Positions 51,173 through 56,868 of a stretch of DNA of 56,868 bases are shown here, in pieces. Position 1 is the stretch's first letter. Each line of letters starts with the position of its first letter. Source of the stretch: Candidatus Iainarchaeum sp. (GTDB lineage Archaea > B1Sed10-29 > WALL01); NCBI GenBank assembly GCA_023129115.1, contig JAGMCR010000005.1, forward strand, positions 1 to 56,868. The letters run 5' to 3'. Both the position numbers and the translations under genes were made by a program. Below the pieces are notes generated by a model, which was given only the letters and a program-made list of their open reading frames with translations, had not been told where the DNA came from and did no database searches.

Positions 51173-51346
51173 TTAGAGGTCGGCTGCGCGAACGGTCTTG
51201 CGGCCGTTTGCCTTCGCACGCCTGATGGCGCGGTCAACCATGTCAGCCACATTCTTCGAGAGAGCCTCGCAGAAGTCGCCAGCCATGTTGGCCTTGTTCT
51301 TCTTAACTTCGTCCCTAACCTTGCTCTGAACAACTAATACGTCCAT
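51173..51346 (-). CDS. helix-3-less histone (face-to-face type)
   Basis: 57 residues from the ATG at 51346 (MDVLVVQSKVRDEVKKNKAN), with GAGGTAA upstream and a CTATATAAATG box giving a short leader. The long helix ALSKNVADMVDRAIRRAKAN and loop RKTVRAADL match the histone fold up to loop 2. The protein then stops, so helix 3 present in HMf-type histones (about 67 residues) is missing. The sequence matches what is known of FtF/alpha3-truncated prokaryotic histones. Probably DNA-binding, possibly bridging rather than wrapping DNA. Confidence 0.82.
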   Translation of the reverse strand: MDVLVVQSKVRDEVKKNKANMAGDFCEALSKNVADMVDRAIRRAKANGRKTVRAADL

Positions 51347-51467
51347 TTGAATTACCTCGCTACCATTGCTGGCACTGTCATTTATATAGGTTTCGCCGTT
51401 TTTGCCAATATTTGGCGGTTTAGAGCCGATTTGACGCTCTTCGGAAGCCCAGCGCCCGGGAAGAGTT

Positions 51468-51890
51468 TTATCGCTTGGGGGATATTTTCTTGAGTGAAAC
51501 TTTTTGTTGGGATTGGTCAAAAGTTATGACGAACTTGTCAAAGAAGCCCAAACGCCCCAACAAAATCGGGAAATCATAATCCCCCATTATGACTTTTACA
51601 GGCACTGAAAGGCGGTACTTCTCATGCCCTTTTTCCACGAGTATCTTCATCCTTGTGTCAACAGCGTCTACTTTCCCGCCAATCCCAAAAGCAGGGCTCC
51701 TCTTTGCCCTCAAATCTAGCCCTATGATTTCAGCAACGTCCCGGGGGATAGCAGATATGTCCGCACCAGAGTCCAAAAGAGCCACGGTATCAAACTGTTC
51801 TTTTCCGATAAGGGATATAGGGATAGAAGGCGTTTTAACCGTGGTGCCATCCGGACGCTTAATAGACTTGTAGTTAAATTTAAGTGCCAT
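51468..51890 (-). CDS. retropepsin-like aspartic protease
   Basis: 140 residues. The catalytic motif is TVALLDSGADISAIP (DSGA) near residue 40; the flap-like GIGGKVDAVDT and the ILLGRLGFFDKFVITFDQ strand (ILGR-type, common in this family) follow. Family members act as homodimers; the substrate is unknown. The start lies one base after the stop of the DUF5678-like gene, so the two are a coupled pair. Confidence 0.85.
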   Translation of the reverse strand: MALKFNYKSIKRPDGTTVKTPSIPISLIGKEQFDTVALLDSGADISAIPRDVAEIIGLDLRAKRSPAFGIGGKVDAVDTRMKILVEKGHEKYRLSVPVKVIMGDYDFPILLGRLGFFDKFVITFDQSQQKVSLKKISPKR

Positions 51891-51891
51891 C

Positions 51892-52086
51892 TTAGAATAT
51901 CATGCTTTCCTTGTCAGGAATCCGCGTCACAAGCGGCCGTGCGCCAGGACAAGCCTTTTTCGCTTCCCTGAAAACCTTTTTCACGTCCTTCCCGTGCGAA
52001 ACTATCCTTTTTTCACATATGGCGACCCATTGGCCGATGTACTCGTCAACATTTGTCTCCATGAAAAATTGATAGTCCTCCTTCAT
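51892..52086 (-). CDS. DUF5678-like small protein
   Basis: 64 residues (MKEDYQFFMETNVDEYIGQW). The pattern YIGQWVAICEKRIVSHGKDV, a run of AKKACPG, and the MIF ending fit the small archaeal DUF5678 family that commonly precedes retropepsin-like genes, as it does here. GGTGAGG precedes the ATG, and a GGTTATAAG box is centred near 52124. Role unknown; perhaps substrate or inhibitor of the protease. Confidence 0.75.
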   Translation of the reverse strand: MKEDYQFFMETNVDEYIGQWVAICEKRIVSHGKDVKKVFREAKKACPGARPLVTRIPDKESMIF

Positions 52087-52145
52087 GATACCTCACCAAG
52101 CCTAAAACATATCCCTTCAGACTTATAACCTTAAGCCTATTGAAC

Positions 52146-52610
52146 TCAAGCGGTTTTTACGAGGCTGCTCTTGTCAATATGTTTCAATTTGCCGCTCTTC
52201 ATGTCGAGGTCGATGCGCAGCATTTTCAGGCTCCTGGTCACGACGGCGACCTTCCACTCGCCGTTCCGCAGCGTAATGATGACCTTGGTCGGGACCTCGC
52301 GCTGCGCAGCCAAAACATCGGTCAGCCTCGAGAGCAAGTCTTTTGCCGGCAGGGCGCCCTTGTGCTCAAGCTCTTGGTAGTCGCCCTCAATCAATGGCGT
52401 GCTCGCCTCGCCCTTGGACACGCCGCCCGGCGTGACTTCGGCAGAAAAGACCCTCTGCTCGTCCGGGTTGAAGTAGACAAGCGTCCACTCCGTTATCTCG
52501 TTTAAATTCTCGGGAATCGCCATTAGGCTGCTCAAGTAATAGCCCTTGCCTTTGTGCTCCTGCACGTCAGGGTCGTTTTCCGCGGTCTCCACTGCCTCAG
52601 CCACTTCCAT
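52146..52610 (-). CDS. uncharacterised soluble protein
   Basis: 154 residues, acidic N-terminus (MEVAEAVETAENDPDVQEHK), then alternating strands (TEWTLVYFNPDEQRVFSAEV, TKVIITLRNGEWKVAVVTRS, LKMLRIDLDMKSGKLKHIDK) suggesting a compact beta-rich domain. No signal peptide or membrane span. The ATG follows the stop of the YjeT-like gene directly, so the two are co-transcribed. No family recognised. Confidence 0.7.
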   Translation of the reverse strand: MEVAEAVETAENDPDVQEHKGKGYYLSSLMAIPENLNEITEWTLVYFNPDEQRVFSAEVTPGGVSKGEASTPLIEGDYQELEHKGALPAKDLLSRLTDVLAAQREVPTKVIITLRNGEWKVAVVTRSLKMLRIDLDMKSGKLKHIDKSSLVKTA

Positions 52611-52796
52611 TCAGAACAGCCCGATAAAGATTATGGCGGCGCCCAGGGACAAGGCAATGGCGCCGTACATGCGGTACGTCAAGTCGTCGTACTTCAGCCA
52701 CTTCCTGAGCCGCTTCCTCGCGGTCTCTGGCGAGAAAAAGTAGGGCAATCCCTTCGTCAAGGCCGCGAGCCCGATAATGAGCACAACGTAGTCCAT
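52611..52796 (-). CDS. small two-span membrane protein (YjeT/DUF2065-like)
   Basis: 61 residues: span 1 MDYVVLIIGLAALTKGLPYF, a basic loop with FFSPETARKRLRKWLK, span 2 YGAIALSLGAAIIFIGLF. The layout and the GLPYFFSPE motif fit YjeT-type proteins. Leaderless ATG 26 bp after GTTAAATA, a box that overlaps the glycosyltransferase stop codon. Confidence 0.7.
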   Translation of the reverse strand: MDYVVLIIGLAALTKGLPYFFSPETARKRLRKWLKYDDLTYRMYGAIALSLGAAIIFIGLF

Positions 52797-52822
52797 GCAG
52801 GGGATTAGTGCGGCAGGGGTAT

Positions 52823-53938
52823 TTAACGCTTTGCGACTTCCTCGTACAGCCCCACGAGCTGCCTCGTGCGCTTCTGGATGGTGCTGGCCTCGGCTGTCTT
52901 GCGCGCGTTCTTGGCGAGGCGGTTGCGGAGGCGGGAGTCATAAAGAAGAGTGTTTACGTCGCGGGCGAGCTCCCGCCAGTCGTGCAGGCGGAACAGCAGG
53001 CCGTTCCTGTTGTCCACCACTGTCTCGGGAATCGCGAGCCAGTCGGCGCCCACCACGGGGCACTCGCACGCCATTCCCTCGATAATGACTAGGCCCTGGG
53101 TCTCGGCCTCGGACGCGATTACCGAGAACAAGGCCTCTTTGTACAGCTTCACGAGGTCCTTGTCGTCCACGAAGCCAGTGAAAATCACGTTGTCGGGCGC
53201 GAGGCGCTTCAGGCGCTCGGCGTCCGGCCCCCTGCCAGTGACGACGAGGGGGCAATCGATTTCTTCACAGGCCTTGAGCACGTCGCCAACGTTCTTCTCG
53301 CGCGAGAGGCGGCCGGTGTGCAGCACGAAGCCGCCGTCAAGCCCAAATTTCTTGCGCACGCTTTTGCTGGACTTCACGCTGTCGAAGCGCTTGAGCTCTA
53401 TGCCCGTTGGAATCACGGCCACGGGGGCCTTTATGCCCCGCTCGCGGAGCATGAGCTTAATTGCCATGGACGGCGTGATGACCGCGCTGTAGCGGTTGTA
53501 GTGCACGCGCGAATAAGCCCACGACACTTTCTGGCCGAGCAAGTGGAGGTACTGGCCCCTGAATAAGTAGTGCACGTAGTCCGAGAGAGGGGTGTGGAAC
53601 GTGGTCACGGCAGGGATTTTGTTGCGCCTCGCGGCGTAGAGCCCGGCGAGCCCGATGGAGAACGGGCCGTGGGTGTGGATTACGTCGAAGCCCTTGCCGG
53701 CGACGAGCTTGTTTATGCGCACTGGGGGCACAGTGGCGCGGAACTCGGGGTAGGGGCGGAAGGTAAAGGACTTGAAGCGGTGGACCTTCATGTTGTTGTA
53801 CTTTTTCTTGCCGGGCGTGGGCGCGAAGATTTCGACTTCGTGGCCCTGCTTCACCAGCTCGTCCGCGAACCAGGAGGTGCTGGCGACCACGCCGTTCACC
53901 TGCGGGTGCCACGTCTCCGTGAACATTCCGATTTTCAT
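52823..53938 (-). CDS. GT4-family glycosyltransferase
   Basis: 371 residues from the ATG at 53938. GT-B fold: MKIGMFTETWHPQVNGVVAS at the N-terminus, HTHGPFSIGLAGLYAARRNK, VIPTGIELKRF, VLHTGRLSREKNVGDVLKAC, and the retaining E-x7-E motif in ASEAETQGLVIIEGMACECP. The style is that of diacylglycerol or phospholipid glucosyl/mannosyltransferases, so membrane glycolipid synthesis is likely. The first 16 codons are duplicated upstream in a leader ORF whose stop overlaps this start (ATGA), with GAGGTG as SD. Confidence 0.9.
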   Translation of the reverse strand: MKIGMFTETWHPQVNGVVASTSWFADELVKQGHEVEIFAPTPGKKKYNNMKVHRFKSFTFRPYPEFRATVPPVRINKLVAGKGFDVIHTHGPFSIGLAGLYAARRNKIPAVTTFHTPLSDYVHYLFRGQYLHLLGQKVSWAYSRVHYNRYSAVITPSMAIKLMLRERGIKAPVAVIPTGIELKRFDSVKSSKSVRKKFGLDGGFVLHTGRLSREKNVGDVLKACEEIDCPLVVTGRGPDAERLKRLAPDNVIFTGFVDDKDLVKLYKEALFSVIASEAETQGLVIIEGMACECPVVGADWLAIPETVVDNRNGLLFRLHDWRELARDVNTLLYDSRLRNRLAKNARKTAEASTIQKRTRQLVGLYEEVAKR

Positions 53939-54087
53939 GCCGCACCTCGAGCGAAGCGAGTACTTTTTCCCCAGGGTTTTTGCCTCCTGGCAAATCCCAA
54001 AGGATTGCCGGGGAAGAGCGAAGCGAAGGGAAAAAGGCTGCCGTTCACCTGCGGGTGCCAGGTCTCCGTGAACATGCCTATTTTCAT
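53935..54087 (-). CDS. 50-codon leader ORF, duplicate of the glycosyltransferase 5' end
   Basis: Begins MKIGMFTETWHPQVNG, identical to the first 16 residues of the glycosyltransferase, then diverges (SLFPFASLFPGNPLGFARRQ) and stops at TGA overlapping the downstream ATG as ATGA. It, not the full gene, sits 27-28 bp from the TATA box, so it is the promoter-proximal frame. The inserted 100 bp contains GAGCGAAGCGA twice. It could couple or limit glycosyltransferase translation. Not likely to be an enzyme by itself. Confidence 0.6.
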   Translation of the reverse strand: MKIGMFTETWHPQVNGSLFPFASLFPGNPLGFARRQKPWGKSTRFARGAA

Positions 54088-54108
54088 CTGTGGGGTTTGC
54101 TCGCCATA

Positions 54109-54119
54109 GCAATAAAAAG
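54109..54119. promoter_or_regulatory. bidirectional TATA box (third divergent leaderless pair)
   Basis: AATAAAAA at 54111-54118 is 27-28 bp from the leader-ORF ATG (54087, minus strand) and 28-29 bp from the plus-strand ATG (54143). No other TATA-like sequence lies between them. Confidence 0.55.
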
Positions 54120-54142
54120 CTTTGCTGCGTTAACTTTAGTAG

Positions 54143-54658
54143 ATGAAGAAATACATCAAGCAGCACTCGCGCAAAGAGCTCGACAAAATTACCGATAAAA
54201 CATACAATCACACAAAAGCCAAAGTTTTGCCTTTGCTCGAAGACGAAGAGGCCCTGGGCATTGCCGGCCGAGCGGCCGAGGCAGAGCTGCTCATAGCGCG
54301 GGGGACACTCCGCACGTTCGGGAAAGAGTTTCCCAAAGTAAAAGAAGACTTGGCGCGGCTGGGCTTCAAAAACATCGAGGGGGAACTAGACCCCGAAGTC
54401 CCTATTGAAGATGGGCTGGAGTTTTTGCATATCAACGCCGAGGGAAAGCGCTTGGTTAAAAGTATTTACCCCAAACTACTAAAAAGGTACTTCAATGCGA
54501 AAGGCAGGCACCGCGCGTTTTTTGAGCCGGTGCTCAAGAAAATGAGTGCAGGCGAACTAAATGAAACCATTAGGGAACTGGCGGGTCACTCATTGCCGTT
54601 TGAATACCACGATGAAATCCTCGCGATGGCAAAGGAAGCCCTAGGCAAGAAAAAGTAG
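54143..54658 (+). CDS. uncharacterised helical protein
   Basis: 171 residues, leaderless ATG by TATA spacing. Almost entirely helical and charged: MKKYIKQHSRKELDKITDKT, EALGIAGRAAEAELLIARGT, GKRLVKSIYPKLLKRYFNAK. No Cys, no signal peptide, no recognised motif. Ends 16 bp before the stop of the converging pilin-anchored gene. Confidence 0.65.
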   Translation: MKKYIKQHSRKELDKITDKTYNHTKAKVLPLLEDEEALGIAGRAAEAELLIARGTLRTFGKEFPKVKEDLARLGFKNIEGELDPEVPIEDGLEFLHINAEGKRLVKSIYPKLLKRYFNAKGRHRAFFEPVLKKMSAGELNETIRELAGHSLPFEYHDEILAMAKEALGKKK

Positions 54659-54674
54659 GGGGTTGCCCCCCCTC

Positions 54675-56741
54675 TCAGTCCTCGCACGTCGCGGTGAGCG
54701 CTATCGCGCTCTGGGCGGCCCCGGGGGTTTGCGCCGTGCCCAGGACTTCAGTGGCTCCGGGATAGAACGTGACGTTGTCCGCAATGGCGATGGTGGCAAA
54801 GTCAGCAGTCGCGTCCACGTCGTAGCGCACGTTGTCAATCGCGCCGTCGGCCCCGGTCTTGAACAAGAGGAAGTCGTAGGCGCCCTGGCCCAGGTTCTCG
54901 GAGAACCCGAAGACCGCGTAGCCCGCGCCGGACCGCATGACTGTCCTGGCACCGTCCTCCCCAGCAAGGCCATACCTGTACGCCCAATCAATGCCGCCCG
55001 TCGAGTTAGTCTTTATGGCGAGCGCGTCGTTGAAGCAATAGCTCGGCATGCTGCCCGTCAGGATGTAGCCGCCGCCCTGTGCTATGTCCACGGAGTAAGC
55101 GTAGTCATGGCCGCCCGTGTCATAGCGGTACACCCACTGGTTGTGGCCCGTGGAGTTCAGCTTCATGAGGAAGGAGTCCGTGTCGCCGCCGGTGTCTGTT
55201 ATCCCGGCCACGATGTAGTCCGTGCCGTCCTGGACCACTGACTTGGCATAGCTGTTGCTGGTGTCGAGCGAAGAAGTCCATTCGATTACACCGGTGCCGT
55301 TTACCTTCACGACGTACGCGTAATACGAGACGCCGTTAAAGATTCGGTTCGTGTCGCCGACCGCAATGTAGCCGCCGTCGCTGGTCTGCCTGACCGCGAA
55401 GGCCCTCTCCTCACTGTTGGCGAGGACGCCGTAAGTGTCCATCCACGTCTTGTTGCCGGAGCCATTTGTCTTCACGAGGAAAATGGCGTCCTTCCCGCTG
55501 GCAACGCTCTTGGTGGTGCCGGTCATTATGAAGCCGCTGTCGCCCGTCTGCTGGATTGAAGTGGGGCCATCGTCCCTCCCACCGCCAAACGCGTGCGTCG
55601 CGGTCCAGTTCACCGAGCCGTCGCTCTTCAGCCGGGCCATGAGTATGTCATAGGTTCCTCCGACGCCCGTGGACGCCACCAAAGCTGCGCCACCGTCACT
55701 TGTGCCCGTGACGCTGTAGACGATTTGGTTCTGGGCGATGTCGTACTCCTTCTGCCAAGCAATGGCTCCAGTGGAGCCAACCTTCAGGATGGTCGTGCCG
55801 TCGGTCGTGCTGCCGTTCTGGCCGACCAGGAAGTACCCGCCGCCGCTGGCCTCTGCCATTAACTCAACGCCCTGGTAGAACCCCTGGAGCCCTGCGTCGC
55901 CGTACGCGCGCATCCACTCCGCGCCGCTGCAGTCGTTCCCCCCCGCGGGGCCCTGGCACGCGTCGGGCATGCACGTGTCGTTGTAGCACCGCCTGCCGGC
56001 GGCGCACTCCACCGCGCAAGTGGTTTCCTGGCAGGACGCGGCAGCACAGTCGTCCACCCACGCGCAGCTGGCGTTGAGCAGGCAGTCCGCGCAATTGCCG
56101 CGGCCGGCGCACGGCACTGCCACGCAGTCCGCGTCAGCCCAGTCGACGTCGCCGTCGCAGTCGTTGTCCTTGCCGTCGTCGCACGTCGCCTCTGGAGTTT
56201 CGGTCGCGTTGCACAGGCAGCTGCCCGTGGCGTTGCACTCCGCGCTCGCCCACGTCGCCTCGGGGGTGCACGCCGTGCCCGCGGGGTCCAGGCCGCACGT
56301 CGAGTTGCAGCAGTCGCCGCCTTGGGTGTTGCCGTCGTCGCACTCCTCGCCATCGTCGACCACGCCGTTGCCGCACTCGGATTCAAGGAAGAAACTGGTC
56401 ATGCCAGAGACCGGGCCGTAAACACTGACGTAGCCGTCGGTGACGCCGCTGAAGTTGCACAGCACTTGCTCGTTCTCGAGAATTGGGTACGGGCAGTCAA
56501 TGGTCCCGCTGATTAGCCGCAATGGGTTGCTGGCAAGGATTGGCCTGTCGCCGAGGTTGGCGATTAGCACCCGGCCGCCGCCCACAGGGTTCGCCGTAAT
56601 CGCGACCGGAGTGTCAGGGGTTGGCTGCTTCGTGGCGAGCCCGCTGGTCCAAAAATACAGGCCGACCGCGGCCACGATGGCAATGGCAAGAAGCAGCACA
56701 ACAGCAATAACAGGGGAAACGCCTTTCTTCATGGAAACCAC
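54675..56741 (-). CDS. pilin-anchored surface protein with Cys-rich modules and beta-propeller
   Basis: 688 residues from the GTG at 56741 (TATA-like TTTTAATA about 27 bp upstream; the ATG at 56732 is the alternative). MKKGVSPVIAVVLLLAIAIV is a class III pilin signal and helix. Residues about 120-260 carry Cys-rich modules: CGNGVVDDGEECDDGN, DNDCDGDVDWADADC, and a PSI-like NCADCLLNASCAW. Residues about 285-640 have seven or so blades of the type GGY-hydrophobic-G, e.g. DGGYIAVGDTNRIFNG and SGGGYFLVGQNGS, typical of an extracellular beta-propeller. Same N-terminal plan as the gene at 23687. Likely surface adhesion or ligand binding on a pilus-like structure. Confidence 0.85.
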   Translation of the reverse strand: MVSMKKGVSPVIAVVLLLAIAIVAAVGLYFWTSGLATKQPTPDTPVAITANPVGGGRVLIANLGDRPILASNPLRLISGTIDCPYPILENEQVLCNFSGVTDGYVSVYGPVSGMTSFFLESECGNGVVDDGEECDDGNTQGGDCCNSTCGLDPAGTACTPEATWASAECNATGSCLCNATETPEATCDDGKDNDCDGDVDWADADCVAVPCAGRGNCADCLLNASCAWVDDCAAASCQETTCAVECAAGRRCYNDTCMPDACQGPAGGNDCSGAEWMRAYGDAGLQGFYQGVELMAEASGGGYFLVGQNGSTTDGTTILKVGSTGAIAWQKEYDIAQNQIVYSVTGTSDGGAALVASTGVGGTYDILMARLKSDGSVNWTATHAFGGGRDDGPTSIQQTGDSGFIMTGTTKSVASGKDAIFLVKTNGSGNKTWMDTYGVLANSEERAFAVRQTSDGGYIAVGDTNRIFNGVSYYAYVVKVNGTGVIEWTSSLDTSNSYAKSVVQDGTDYIVAGITDTGGDTDSFLMKLNSTGHNQWVYRYDTGGHDYAYSVDIAQGGGYILTGSMPSYCFNDALAIKTNSTGGIDWAYRYGLAGEDGARTVMRSGAGYAVFGFSENLGQGAYDFLLFKTGADGAIDNVRYDVDATADFATIAIADNVTFYPGATEVLGTAQTPGAAQSAIALTATCED

Positions 56742-56843
56742 TGTATAAAAAACAGAGTAGGCATATTAAAACCCATCGGGTATGCCGTGGGTATTTAACT
56801 GTCGTGGGAAGGATTAAATACGCGTTCTGCGTTTTGGTTGCTG

Positions 56844-56868
56844 ATGAAGACGTATCTCGTGGTCTGGT
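56844..56868 (+). CDS. 5' end of a plus-strand gene, cut by the window edge
   Basis: An ATG at 56844 opens a frame (MKTYLVVW) to the end of the window. GGATTAAATA (56811-56820) is centred 28 bp upstream, matching the leaderless promoter spacing seen throughout. Product unknown. Confidence 0.5.

Noticed and set aside
1..56868. CRISPR array, rRNA genes, prophage or plasmid backbone
   Set aside because: No regularly spaced identical repeats, no rRNA-like sequence and no phage structural or replication genes were seen.

Overview
The window looks like a chromosomal segment of an archaeon, most plausibly a DPANN-type lineage such as Diapherotrites (the lineage is inference). Support: archaeal TATA boxes about 27 bp upstream of starts with mostly leaderless genes, histone-fold proteins, a TBP-repeat protein, class III (archaeal pilin) signal peptides, archaeal-type ProRS and NMN adenylyltransferase, an archaeal tRNA-His with encoded G-1 and C73, and no encoded CCA. 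The DNA is GC-rich throughout except for a visibly AT-rich island around 39.4-40.8 kb. Coding density is high, with many 1-30 bp overlaps.

Layout. 1-12010 (minus) is one uninterrupted frame of 4003 codons that runs off the left edge: a giant, charged, soluble-looking protein. 12-17 kb holds envelope genes: a methyltransferase-like protein, a large surface glycoprotein with a membrane anchor, a lipoprotein, a pilin-like protein and two micro-membrane proteins. 17-23 kb holds a GNAT, tRNA-His with a duplicated 3' end beside it, slipin, an aminotransferase, an arginase-fold protein and an MBL-fold nuclease-like protein. 23.7-26.5 kb is a pilin-anchored Cys-rich, Ca-binding adhesin; a paralogous design closes the window at 54.7-56.7 kb. 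27-31 kb holds a single-repeat TBP with a long lysine-rich tail, divergent from a PC4-like gene and mscS, followed by an AAA ATPase that sits between mscS and a duplicated mscS tail.

31.9-37.9 kb is a minus-strand pyrimidine operon in the order pyrD, pyrK, pyrC, fused pyrE-pyrE, pyrF, followed by a GNAT, a zinc ribbon and a small membrane protein. Many of its junctions are GTGA/TAATG overlaps. Opposite it lie nadM and nadC, and nadE follows at 41 kb, giving most of the NAD route from quinolinate (quinolinate to NaMN, adenylylation, amidation). Between them is an IS605-like end relic and an AT-rich AAA/DUF4143-type ATPase. 42-43 kb has a PIN nuclease converging on an RHH regulator with a palindromic operator. 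44-50 kb has ileS, a divergent kinase-like protein and proS. 50.6-51.3 kb has two histone-fold proteins, one with a coiled-coil tail and one lacking helix 3. 51.5-54.7 kb has a retropepsin-like protease with a DUF5678-like partner, small proteins and a GT4 glycosyltransferase whose 5' end is duplicated.

Main novelty candidates: the giant protein; the half-TBP with its 16-bp-phased TATA array, together with several divergent gene pairs fed by one near-symmetric TATA box; the tandem PyrE fusion; two dispersed hairpin families; and the leader-ORF duplication in front of the glycosyltransferase.
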